Assembly: GCA_024276195.1 (NCBI GenBank)
Contig: JAJRXR010000029.1
Span: 1 to 43,463 of the forward strand
Reading direction: 5' to 3'
Origin: Planctomycetota bacterium
Lineage (GTDB): Bacteria > Planctomycetota > Phycisphaerae > Phycisphaerales > UBA1924
Length of the DNA: 43,463 nucleotides
Shown here: positions 24,080-31,705 of the stretch, piece after piece
Layout: each line of letters starts with the position of its first letter
Position numbering within the stretch: the stretch's first letter is position 1
Position numbers and translations under genes: made by a program
Notes under the pieces: model-generated
What the model was told of the DNA's origin: nothing
Database searches by the model: none
The model's input: the letters and a program-made list of their open reading frames with translations, nothing else

Positions 24080-26803
24080 ATGCCCAAAGACCCCTGGGAC
24101 ACCCCGGCCATGCGCCAGTACCGGCGCTTCAAGGACGAGCACCCCGAGTGCGTCCTGTTCTTTCGCATGGGCGATTTCTACGAGATGTTCGGGGAGGATG
24201 CCGAACGCCTCGCCCCGGCCCTGGGCCTGCGCCTGTCCAAGCGAGGCAGCCCCATCCCCATGGCCGGCGTCCCGCACCACCAGAAAGACGTCTACCTCCG
24301 GCGCGCCATCGACCTGGGCTTCCGCGTCGCCATCTGCGACCAGGTCCAGGACCCCAAGGACGCCAAGGGCGTTGTCGATCGGAGCGTCACGCAGGTCGTC
24401 ACCGCCGGCACCCGCGTGGACGAGAGCCTGCTCGATGGCGAGCAGAGCGCCGCGCTCGCCGCCGTGGTCTTCGAGACCGACCGCTCCTGCGCCGCCGCCA
24501 TCGTCGAGCTCTCGACCGGCGAGGTCGTCCTGACGTCGGGCGATCCCGAGACTCTCGCCGGCGAGCTGGCCCGCCGGAGCGTGCGCGAGCTGCTCTACGC
24601 CGAAACAACGGGCGATGGCCCGCCCCAGCGCATCGCGGACCTCGCCGAGCCGCTCGGGGCGCACACAACCCCCCGCCCCGCGTGGCACTTCCGCAGCGCC
24701 GAGGCGAGCGAGGCCATCTCCGAGCAGTACCGCGTTCAGAGCGTCGAGGGCTTCGGCATCGACGCGAACGACCCCGCCCTGCCCGCCCTCGGCGGCGCCC
24801 TCCGCTATCTCGCCCAGACCCAGGGCGTCGGACGCGCCGCCTCCGACGCGACCAGCGGCTCCGAGTTCCAGCGCCAGAGCGCAACCCTCGCCCACCTGCG
24901 CCCGCCGAGGCGCGAAGACTCCGGGCGCCTCTGCACCCTCGACGCGACCAGCCTCCGGGCGCTCGAGGTCGTCCAGACCCTGCGCACGGGCGAGGTCTCG
25001 GGCTCGCTGCTCGGGATCTTCCTCGACGGTCCCGGCGGGCGGGCGATGCGCACGCCCATGGGACGCCGCCTGATCCGCACCTGGCTGTGCTCCCCGCTGG
25101 CACGAAGCGAGGATGTGCGCGCGCGCCAGAGCGCCGTCGCGGCACTCGTCTCCGACCGGCGCGCCGCCGGCGCCCTGGGCGAGGCCCTGTCCGGCCTGGG
25201 TGACATCGCGCGGATCGCCGGGCGCCTGGCGCTCGGGCGCCTCTCGCCCCGCGATCTCGTCTCGCTGAGCAGCGCCATCTCGCGGATCGACCCGCTGCGT
25301 GACACGCTCGCCTCGACGCCCTCGCTGCGCCCCTCGCTCGAGACGCTCGACGCGCTCGCGGGCGAGCTGACGCCGCTGGCTCAGATGATCGAACGCTCGT
25401 GCGTCGATGAGCCGCCCGCGAACCTGCGCGAGGGCGGGCTCATCCGCGACGGGGTGGACAGCGCCCTGGACGAGGCGCGTTCCTTGCAGCGCGACGCGGG
25501 CGCGTGGCTGAGCGACTACCAGGCCCGGCTCATCGAGGCCCACGATCTGCCCTCGCTCAAGGTCGGGTACAACCGGGTCTTCGGGTACTACATCGAGCTG
25601 CCCAGCGCCCAGGCGGCCCGGGCGCCGAGCGAGCTGACACGCAAGCAGACGCTCAAAAACGCCGAGCGGTTCATCACCCCCGAGCTGCGCGAGTTCGAGC
25701 AAAAAGTCACCACGGCCGAGTCCCGAGCGCTGGCGCGCGAGCGCGAGCTGTTCGCCGGGCTCGTGTCCAGCGCCATCCCGCACGTCGGGCGCCTCCAGCG
25801 CCTCAGCGACGCGCTGGGCGAGCTCGACGCTTTACTGGTTCTCGCCGACAAATCACACCAGCGAGCCTGGACCCGCCCCGAGATCAGCGGCGAGCCCGTG
25901 CTCGAGATCCACGCGGGGCGCCACCCGGTCCTCGACGAGCTGCTCGGCTCGCGCTTCGTCGCCAACGACACCGCCCTGGGCACGGATGCTGACCCCGCCC
26001 GCCTGGCGCTGATCACCGGCCCGAACATGGCCGGCAAAAGCACCTACATCCGACAGAACGCCTTGCTCGTCCTTCTCGCCTCGATCGGCAGCTTCATCCC
26101 CGCCGAACGCGCGACCATCGGCGTCTGCGACCGGATCTTCACCCGCGTCGGCGCCGACGACGCGCTGCACCGGGGCCAGTCCACCTTCATGGTCGAGATG
26201 ACCGAGACCGCCGTCATCCTCAACAACGCGACCCACCGCTCGCTGATCATCCTCGACGAGATCGGGCGCGGCACCTCCACGCTCGACGGCCTCAGCCTCG
26301 CCTGGGCCATCGCCGAGTCGCTCGCGGGCGAAGCCTCGCCCCGCACCTTCTTCGCCACGCACTACCACGAGATCACCGAGCTCGGCCAGCGCCTGCCCGA
26401 ACGCGTCCGCAACCTGCACGTCAGCGTCAAGGAATGGACCGCGCCCGACGAGAACAACCCCGACGGGCGACCCGAGATCATCTTCCTCCACCAGATCATC
26501 CCCGGCCCCACCGACCAGTCCTACGGAGTCCACGTCGCCCGCCTCGCGGGCCTGCCCGACAGCGTCACCACCCGCGCCCGCGAGATCCTCGAGTCCGTCT
26601 CCGTCGAGCACGCCAGCCAGATCGACACGAGCGCCATCAAGGCGCCGGCCCACGCCGGGGCGCAGCTGCCGCTGTTCACCGAGTACCTGCCCCACCCGGC
26701 GATCGACCGACTCCGCGAGATCAAGCTCGACGCGCTCAGCCCGCTCGAAGCCTTCGACGCCCTGCGCCAGATCAAGGACCAGGCCGAGACGCGCGGCAAA
26801 TAG
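24080..26803 (+). CDS. mutS: DNA mismatch repair protein MutS
   Basis: MutS binds mismatches and starts repair with MutL. The 907-residue protein has the MutS1 domains in order. The N-terminal mismatch-binding domain contains the F-x-E wedge F33-Y-E35 in MGDFYEMF, then connector, core and clamp regions. The ATPase carries Walker A GPNMAGKST (647-655), STFMVEMTE, Walker B LIILDEIGRGTSTLDG and FFATHYHE. The C-terminal helix-turn-helix region follows DQSYGVHVARLAGLP. The ATG has no ribosome site; a TATCCT box lies 8 bases upstream. MutL is not in the window. Confidence 0.97.
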   Translation: MPKDPWDTPAMRQYRRFKDEHPECVLFFRMGDFYEMFGEDAERLAPALGLRLSKRGSPIPMAGVPHHQKDVYLRRAIDLGFRVAICDQVQDPKDAKGVVDRSVTQVVTAGTRVDESLLDGEQSAALAAVVFETDRSCAAAIVELSTGEVVLTSGDPETLAGELARRSVRELLYAETTGDGPPQRIADLAEPLGAHTTPRPAWHFRSAEASEAISEQYRVQSVEGFGIDANDPALPALGGALRYLAQTQGVGRAASDATSGSEFQRQSATLAHLRPPRREDSGRLCTLDATSLRALEVVQTLRTGEVSGSLLGIFLDGPGGRAMRTPMGRRLIRTWLCSPLARSEDVRARQSAVAALVSDRRAAGALGEALSGLGDIARIAGRLALGRLSPRDLVSLSSAISRIDPLRDTLASTPSLRPSLETLDALAGELTPLAQMIERSCVDEPPANLREGGLIRDGVDSALDEARSLQRDAGAWLSDYQARLIEAHDLPSLKVGYNRVFGYYIELPSAQAARAPSELTRKQTLKNAERFITPELREFEQKVTTAESRALARERELFAGLVSSAIPHVGRLQRLSDALGELDALLVLADKSHQRAWTRPEISGEPVLEIHAGRHPVLDELLGSRFVANDTALGTDADPARLALITGPNMAGKSTYIRQNALLVLLASIGSFIPAERATIGVCDRIFTRVGADDALHRGQSTFMVEMTETAVILNNATHRSLIILDEIGRGTSTLDGLSLAWAIAESLAGEASPRTFFATHYHEITELGQRLPERVRNLHVSVKEWTAPDENNPDGRPEIIFLHQIIPGPTDQSYGVHVARLAGLPDSVTTRAREILESVSVEHASQIDTSAIKAPAHAGAQLPLFTEYLPHPAIDRLREIKLDALSPLEAFDALRQIKDQAETRGK

Positions 26804-26896
26804 ATCAGGTCGTACCGGGACTGCCACGTTGTGCCCCCATCGCCCGAACTCGCGCCCATCTGGCGGACGCACACGCCCTCAACCATGCACGATCCG

Positions 26897-27346
26897 TCAA
26901 ACGGGCAGGCGCCACGCGGCGGCGCACTCCGGGCAGACGATGCACCCGTCGGACTCGGGCTCGCTCTTGCGCAGGTTGTACCCGCAGGCCGGGCAGATCC
27001 GGAAGCGAAGCATGGCGTTTCTCCCGTCGGAGATCGATTTCCAGGCTCGGCGCCGCGCGTACAGACCCATCATGCCGCCGTAGGCAAGCCACATGAATGG
27101 GAACCCGACCAAAGTTGTTTTTTTATCAATGAAGAAAAAAACGAGTGACATCAATGTCGCATAGATAGCGCCACCGATCACGAACACCCGCCAAAACCTG
27201 GCGCCGCCTTCACGTAACAGGTCATCGAGACGAACACCCGACTCTTGCGATGCCTTCAATGGTGGGATAACACGAACCCCGCACTCGCGATCATCCAGCG
27301 TCCAAGAAGGCGCCCACCACCGCCCATGTCGTTTCTGGCTCTTCAT
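26897..27346 (-). CDS. Membrane protein with C-terminal zinc ribbon
   Basis: The 149-residue protein has two hydrophobic helices (about 51-73 and 80-97) and then a zinc ribbon CPACGYNL (C118, C121) with IVCPECAAAW (C138, C141). This CPxCGYxL...CPEC ending is common in small planctomycete membrane proteins of unknown role. Base composition is lower in GC than the neighbours, with long A/T runs inside helix 1. The ATG lacks a ribosome site and has TAGGAT 7 bases upstream. It is divergent from the aldo/keto reductase remnant and converges with mutS. Confidence 0.75.
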   Translation of the reverse strand: MKSQKRHGRWWAPSWTLDDRECGVRVIPPLKASQESGVRLDDLLREGGARFWRVFVIGGAIYATLMSLVFFFIDKKTTLVGFPFMWLAYGGMMGLYARRRAWKSISDGRNAMLRFRICPACGYNLRKSEPESDGCIVCPECAAAWRLPV

Positions 27347-27353
27347 CTACTCG

Positions 27354-27363
27354 ATCCTACCAT
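27354..27363. promoter_or_regulatory. Overlapping back-to-back -10 boxes
   Basis: The ten bases ATCCTACCAT contain TAGGAT on the minus strand (27359-27354), 7 bases before the zinc-ribbon gene start, and TACCAT on the plus strand (27358-27363), serving the aldo/keto reductase remnant. The two hexamers share bases 27358-27359, so only one RNA polymerase could open the site at a time. Confidence 0.55.
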
Positions 27364-27383
27364 CTCCCCCCAAGGAGACCCCC

Positions 27384-27683
27384 ATGCCCCTGACCGACTA
27401 CCTCACCCTCGGACGCTCCGGCCTGCGCGTCAGCCCCCTGTGCCTCGGCGCCATGACCTTCGGCAATGAATGGGGCTTCGGCGCCTCCCCCGAAGACTCC
27501 TGCACCATCATCGACGCCTACATCCACCAAGGCGGCAACTTCATCGACACCGCCAACATCTACAACCATGGTCACTCCGAGACAATCCTCGGCGACCACC
27601 TCGCCCGCTTTACCTGGGAATTAAGCGGGAGGTATCGAACATGCCGTCAAGTTATTTTTCGATTGGGCGGACTGTCAGAGTGA
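27384..27683 (+). pseudogene. Aldo/keto reductase, 5' remnant
   Basis: The first 76 residues are a normal aldo/keto reductase start: LTLGRSGLRVSPLCLGAMTFG, then NFIDTANIYNHGHSETILGDHLARF with the catalytic Asp and Tyr of DTAxxYxxGxSE. After about base 27612 similarity ends abruptly; the frame runs 23 more codons through unrelated sequence (TWELSGRYRTC) to a stop. Intact members have ~340 residues. AAGGAG and a TACCAT box still precede the ATG. A piece that looks like the lost C-terminus lies 2 kb downstream (29571-29712), so the gene was broken by replacement of its middle with a new segment. Confidence 0.85.
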
Positions 27684-28224
27684 TCCCGATTGGCTCCGTG
27701 CCCTTCCGCCAGGGCTCGGCCTTATACAAAATCGCGTAGACATCGTTCAGTAGCGAGTTGACCTCGCGCAGCTCCGCATTCGTCAGCCACGTCACACCGT
27801 TCACCATGTAGAGGTTTCTCCGAACCCCTCGAAACCTGGCTTTGGGGCTGGTGTAGCCGCTGACGAGTTCATCTTCACAGTTGCGGCATTGTGCCCGGAG
27901 CACCGCGGCCACATCACCCATGAGCTCGGGATGGTCAGCACTCTTTGGGAGCAGGATTTCGTGAGCAACCGGCATATAAACATCGGCCTTGGCCGGCCCC
28001 TTGTTCGCAGTCCCTTCCACGCGAACCAGGTCGCACTCGACCAGCAGGGCCATATGCCGATACAGCGATGCCGGCGATCTTCCTAACCGCTCGGCAACTT
28101 CACGAATCGTCGCTCCTCCGAGTCGAGCAAGCTCAAAGAAAAGATCAAAGCGTATAGTTGACGCAAGGGCCTTCAGCTGGTCCCGCCGCTCGACAGCGTA
28201 TTTCTTCTTGATCTTGGCCGCCAT
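27652..28224 (-). CDS. Winged-helix (ArsR-like) transcriptional regulator
   Basis: From ATG 28224 the protein has 190 residues. The N-terminal ~75 form a winged helix-turn-helix: TIRFDLFFELARLGGATIREVAERLGRS, with recognition helix SPASLYRHMALLVECDLV and wing RVEGT. The rest (PVAHEILLPKSADHPEL, GVTWLTNAELREVNSLLNDV) is a C-terminal domain I do not recognise; it may sense a ligand or form a dimer. GAGGAA lies upstream of the ATG; a GTG at 28281 would add 19 residues. Its 3' end overlaps the read-through tail of the broken aldo/keto reductase. It shares lower GC with the secreted-protein gene beyond it, and both appear to have arrived together. Confidence 0.75.
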   Translation of the reverse strand: MAAKIKKKYAVERRDQLKALASTIRFDLFFELARLGGATIREVAERLGRSPASLYRHMALLVECDLVRVEGTANKGPAKADVYMPVAHEILLPKSADHPELMGDVAAVLRAQCRNCEDELVSGYTSPKARFRGVRRNLYMVNGVTWLTNAELREVNSLLNDVYAILYKAEPWRKGTEPIGITLTVRPIEK

Positions 28225-28492
28225 CTCGTCGGATTCCTCTGAAGCAAAAAGCAAAGCAGATAGAGGACGATCCACGTCCACACAATGAGATTGGTTCTTC
28301 TCGACCTGATTGTAGCCGACGGGCCAAAGTCTGAGCAGGATCCCGCATCGACAACAGATCCATACTTGGCAGAGCCGGCGCCCCCTCGAAATGCCAGCGC
28401 ACTCTTGGCGATCGCACTCTCACCCAAGGCCTTGCTGGCGGCTACGTCCCGCTATCTCTCAGGATGAATCAGATGGAACAACGACAGGGCGC

Positions 28493-28525
28493 AAAATAAC
28501 GAGAGCCGCGCCCCCGGCGCGGCTC
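28493..28525 (-). terminator. Terminator of the PEP-CTERM-like protein gene
   Basis: A perfect 10-bp stem GAGCCGCGCC-CCC-GGCGCGGCTC (28503-28525) is followed on the minus strand by TCGTTATTTT. It lies 34 bases past the stop of the secreted-protein gene. The rest of the 334-base gap 28225-28558 holds no credible gene; part of it is the leader of the regulator gene. Confidence 0.7.
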
Positions 28526-28558
28526 CCGTAGAAAATGAAAGCTGCGTACCAGGGCCGT

Positions 28559-29269
28559 CTACGCTGAGCGGCGCCGCCTAGCTGTCAAGAGCCCCGAAAC
28601 GGCAAGCAAAGACAGTGCGCCCGGCGATGGCACCGGGATGAAGGTGTATGTCGCATCAACGGTGAGGTTTGCAAAGCTACTCAGCTCCCAGGACACATCT
28701 GATCCGGTCGTAGCGAGACTGAACACGGACCAATCGACGATGTCGAACGGCAAAGTCCCAGTCCCGATGAACTGTGAGAACTCAGAATCTCCCGCAGAGT
28801 ATGTGCTTGTAGAACTGAGAGAGGTACCGAATGGCAGAGAGATTGTGTCGCCATCTGCAACAGTTGTAAAGGGGGTGTTGAAATGCCCGGGGGCGCCTCC
28901 AAACGGGCTGCCCGATGTCGGCTCGGTCACCCAGTCCAGAGAAAGAAGGTTGCCGTTGGCGCCGCCGAATCCGTTGACGTCAAAGGCATAGTCAATGTAG
29001 AATATGATGTACCCGCCACCGGTTCCGAAGCTTGTCATCTCGAATGTCCCCACATGCTCGGCCCTGATTTCAAGCTGAACACTCGTGAGCGTGCCGAGAG
29101 AGGGGTCAAACTGCGCAAGGTCCGCGGTGTACGTTGCGCCCGGGCCACCATTCGCTGACGATCCTCCAGCGAGCCCCGACGCGCTCGCCGAGGCTGTTAT
29201 CACGTCAGCGAAAGCCGCCGATGAGGCGAGCACGGCAATCGCCCCCACCAGTTTCTCTCTGTTTCTCAT
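28559..29269 (-). CDS. Secreted protein with choice-of-anchor E-like domain and PEP-CTERM-like tail
   Basis: The 236-residue protein has a signal peptide (MRNREKLVGAIAVLASSAAFA). Its body contains AQFDPSLGTLTSVQLEI, the hallmark of choice-of-anchor E domains, and is rich in Gly, Ser, Thr and Asp as expected for a surface beta-sandwich. It ends V-P-S-P-G, a hydrophobic helix (ALSLLAVSGLL) and TARRRRSA, the Phycisphaerae form of the PEP-CTERM sorting signal, which exosortase-type enzymes cut. The start at 29269 has GGGAG six bases upstream. A terminator lies downstream. It sits in a lower-GC cassette with the HTH regulator inside the broken aldo/keto reductase gene. The binding target is unknown. 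Confidence 0.85.
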   Translation of the reverse strand: MRNREKLVGAIAVLASSAAFADVITASASASGLAGGSSANGGPGATYTADLAQFDPSLGTLTSVQLEIRAEHVGTFEMTSFGTGGGYIIFYIDYAFDVNGFGGANGNLLSLDWVTEPTSGSPFGGAPGHFNTPFTTVADGDTISLPFGTSLSSTSTYSAGDSEFSQFIGTGTLPFDIVDWSVFSLATTGSDVSWELSSFANLTVDATYTFIPVPSPGALSLLAVSGLLTARRRRSA

Positions 29270-29402
29270 CTGAATCTCCCTGTGTAAATCCTCTTTCAAG
29301 CCCTTGTGGGGAATCGAGCTGGTTCGTACTGGCGCCAGAGCACTCGAACCCAAAAAACCAGGCTAATCGATGCGCGGGCTCCATGGAACCGTTTTTGCGA
29401 GT

Positions 29403-29433
29403 TTATTTACAAAAATATCCATTGAGTAAATAA
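29403..29433. repeat. AT-rich inverted repeat upstream of the secreted-protein gene
   Basis: TTATTTAC (29403-29410) and GTAAATAA (29426-29433) are exact reverse complements with 15 bases between. It is the most AT-rich spot in the window, 134 bases before the secreted-protein start and near the right edge of the foreign-looking segment. It could be an operator for the linked HTH regulator or a former element end. Confidence 0.45.
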
Positions 29434-29570
29434 GCGTCCTCCCCGTGGCCTGCTCAGTGGCGCCGCCCATGATCCCCGGGGCGCGTCTGACGACTCAAAT
29501 GCTCGGCATGTGAACTCCTGGATGAGCGGCGAAGATGGGCTCCACAAGGCCACGAAACCCGCCTCTGTGA

Positions 29571-29712
29571 AGAAGTCACGGATGCCGCCGCCTCGACGAG
29601 GCCAGCGCCTTCGAGCGCCACTTCCCGCACGACTTTGTTGACATGGTCCGCACCGCCATCCAGAACGGAACCGGTGTCAACGGCTTCGCAACCGAACCCC
29701 GGCCCCTCTCGC
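29571..29712 (+). pseudogene. Aldo/keto reductase, 3' remnant
   Basis: In one plus-strand frame, directly after a TGA, the bases encode RRLDEASAF, then HFPHDFVDMVRTAIQNGTGVNG, then EPRPL. A Leu-Asp-Glu helix, FPxxF and a late G-T-x-V-N-G are the usual ending of aldo/keto reductases of the type whose N-terminus lies at 27384. No start codon or upstream AKR sequence is attached. About 240 residues of the middle are missing. The remaining part of the 29270-29890 gap shows no credible gene apart from this and the inverted repeat. Confidence 0.65.
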
Positions 29713-29890
29713 TGCCAATGACCGTGAGCGGTACTGATCCCGGTGGGACAGGCCTCTGGCCTGTATCGAAGGCCAACACGCTTCTCGGACCGCCCCCAGC
29801 CCGCAGCCCTGGTCCAGGCTGACACGGGCGGGCGCCGAGCGTCCAATGCGGTTGCCCCGGGCGCCGCCCGGACCGCACGCTGCGTTTGTG

Positions 29891-30703
29891 ATGAAACAAA
29901 CACCACTCGCCGTCGCGCTGCCGATCCTGCTCCTCCTGCCCGCGTGCGCCTCGTCGCCCAGGGCCAGCCGCGAGGCGCCCCCGCCCGACGCGCTGCAAAC
30001 CGGGATCGTGCAGGAAGTCACAAGCGAATCAATCGTGGCGCCCGTGGGCGACGCCGTGCTGAGCGAGCCGAGCGACACCCCGCTGCCCGCGCTCGATCAA
30101 TGGCGCCAGGCCCGGTTCGGGATGCCCATGCCGCACTACGACAGGCCCGCGAGCGAGCTGAGCTGGAGCGAGATCGCCGACGAGCTCATCGCGATGCGCT
30201 CGCCCGAGCTGGCGCAGTACCGGCGCGCCGCCCCCGAGGACGAACGCGACGACGCGCAGTACGCCTACATCCAGCGCATCGACCGTGCGCACGTGGCCCG
30301 CCTCAAGGAGATCGTCAGCGCCCATTCCTGGCCCACGTTCGAGCTCGTCGGCGCCCGGGCCGCGTCCGCCGCCGTCCTCACACTCCAGTACGCCGGGCAC
30401 GATCCCGAGTTTCTCGAAGACGCCATCGAGCGCATGACCCCGCTCGCCAAATCCGGCCAGATCAGCGCCCCCTATGTCGCCCTGCTCACCGACCGCCTGC
30501 GCGTCTACCAGGGTCGCCCCCAGGTCTTCGGCACCCAGGTCCGCGTCACGCTCGACGCCTACTCGCTGCCCATCGTCACCCCCACCACCCCCATCGAGAA
30601 CGCCGGCTCGCTCAACGAGCGCCGCGCCGAGTTCGCCCTTCCCCCCTTCGAGGCCTTCACCGAGCAGATCGCTTCCGAGTTCGCCCGGGCCAGCACCGAG
30701 TGA
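29891..30703 (+). CDS. Lipoprotein with DUF6624-like domain
   Basis: The 270-residue protein has a lipoprotein signal (MKQTPLAVALPILLLLPAC, lipidated Cys19). The middle shows AHVARLKEIVSAHSWPT, VGARAASAAVLTLQYAGHDPEF, then LLTDRLRVYQGRPQVFGTQ; the W-P-T...G...A-x-x-A...H-x-x-x-D-x-x-F...D-R...G-x-x-Q-x-x-G-T-Q pattern is that of DUF6624. Function of that domain is unknown. GTG ATG at the start makes 29888 an alternative. No ribosome site or promoter was seen. It is the first gene after the disrupted region and 108 bases before the sugar locus. Confidence 0.8.
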   Translation: MKQTPLAVALPILLLLPACASSPRASREAPPPDALQTGIVQEVTSESIVAPVGDAVLSEPSDTPLPALDQWRQARFGMPMPHYDRPASELSWSEIADELIAMRSPELAQYRRAAPEDERDDAQYAYIQRIDRAHVARLKEIVSAHSWPTFELVGARAASAAVLTLQYAGHDPEFLEDAIERMTPLAKSGQISAPYVALLTDRLRVYQGRPQVFGTQVRVTLDAYSLPIVTPTTPIENAGSLNERRAEFALPPFEAFTEQIASEFARASTE

Positions 30704-30800
30704 TCCCGAGCGCGCCCGCGGGCGCCCAGCGCCTCCGCTCACGGAGCGCTCGCGCGGGGTGGGCCTGTTCCCGGGTCCACCCCGCTTTCGACTGGCGCGG

Positions 30801-30806
30801 TATCGT
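30801..30806 (+). promoter_or_regulatory. -10 box of the sugar epimerase gene
   Basis: TATCGT (context GCGGTATCGTTCG) lies five bases before an in-frame ATC at 30812, predicting a transcript that starts at or within that codon. No ATG, GTG or TTG exists in the right place. Confidence 0.4.
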
Positions 30807-30811
30807 TCGTC

Positions 30812-31666
30812 ATCAACACCCACCCGCCCAAACACGCCCGCCTCGGTCTGTGCTCTTGGTCGGTGCGCGCTGACACGCCCGAGCAACTCGCGGCCCTCGC
30901 CTCACCCTGCGAGGTCCAAGGCGTCCAGCTCCATCTCGACCCCATCCGAACAGGAGCCTGGAATCTTGAACGCACTACGAACGCCCTGAGCAGCGCGGGC
31001 CTGCCCATCATCAGCGCCATGATGACGATGCAGGGCGAGGACTACACCACGCTCGAGTCCATCGCCCGCACGGGCGGCGTCCGCCCGGACTCGACCTGGC
31101 CCGCCAACCTCGGCGCCGCCCGCGCCAACGCCGCGATCGCGCGCCGCCTCGGGGTTGACCTCGTCACGTTCCACGCCGGCTTCCTGCCCGGGGCCAATGA
31201 CCCCGAGCGCGCGCACATCATCGACCGTCTGACACAGCTCGCCGACGTGTTCAGCGCCCAGGGCGTCCGCGTCGCGCTCGAGACCGGGCAGGAATCGCCC
31301 GCCGAGCTGCTGGCCCTGCTGTCCGAGATCGGGCGGGATGATCTCGGCGTCAACTTCGACCCGGCCAACATGATCCTGTACGCGACGGGCGACCCTGTCG
31401 CCTCGCTCGAATCCCTGGCGCCGCACGTCTTCCAGATCCACATCAAGGACGCCGACCCGCCCCCGGCGCCCGGGCGCTGGGGCGCCGAGCGACCCGCGGG
31501 CGAGGGCAGCGTGGACTGGCCCGCGTTCTTCCGGGTCATTGAAGATCGCCTGCGGGGCGTTGATCTGGTGATCGAGCGAGAATCGGGCGACGACCGGGGC
31601 GGGGAAATCCTCGGCGCCGCCCGCCTGGTCCGCCGCCTGGCGCCATCGCTCGTATCATGCTCCTGA
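30812..31666 (+). CDS. Sugar phosphate isomerase/epimerase, xylose-isomerase-like TIM barrel
   Basis: The protein is an AP-endonuclease-2-type TIM barrel: RLGLCSWSV (first strand), VQGVQLHLDP, ISAMMTMQGEDY, GVDLVTFHAGFLP, VRVALETGQESP with a metal-type Glu, LGVNFDPANMI, VFQIHIKDADPP with the metal His, and DLVIERESG. Such enzymes isomerise or epimerise free or phosphorylated sugars and inositols. The first standard start codon (GTG 30863) falls after strand 1, so the real start must be upstream; an ATC at 30812 behind a TATCGT box is the best candidate (284 residues). The next gene, a GHL10 lipoprotein, begins 39 bases after the stop. Substrate unknown. Confidence 0.82.
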   Translation: MNTHPPKHARLGLCSWSVRADTPEQLAALASPCEVQGVQLHLDPIRTGAWNLERTTNALSSAGLPIISAMMTMQGEDYTTLESIARTGGVRPDSTWPANLGAARANAAIARRLGVDLVTFHAGFLPGANDPERAHIIDRLTQLADVFSAQGVRVALETGQESPAELLALLSEIGRDDLGVNFDPANMILYATGDPVASLESLAPHVFQIHIKDADPPPAPGRWGAERPAGEGSVDWPAFFRVIEDRLRGVDLVIERESGDDRGGEILGAARLVRRLAPSLVSCS

Positions 31667-31705
31667 CCGCGCCCGCTCGGGGCGACGGCTCGCACGGACG
31701 CGGGG

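Noticed and set aside
24071-25783. 570-codon minus-strand frame opposite mutS
   Set aside because: Low-complexity Ala/Gly/Arg mirror frame; mutS motifs are complete on the plus strand.
28285-28467. 60-codon plus-strand frame between regulator and terminator
   Set aside because: No ribosome site, no motif, antisense to the regulator leader; not supported as a gene.
27612-29571. Insertion sequence with terminal inverted repeats and target duplication
   Set aside because: No transposase and no matching end repeats or duplicated bases were found at the AKR breakpoints by eye.
29454-30078. Minus-strand frames near the AKR 3' remnant and lipoprotein start
   Set aside because: No recognisable motif; the plus strand carries the lipoprotein signal and the AKR-like fragment.
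31653-31658. TATCAT as promoter of the GHL10 gene
   Set aside because: It lies inside the end of the epimerase gene in the same operon; no further support.
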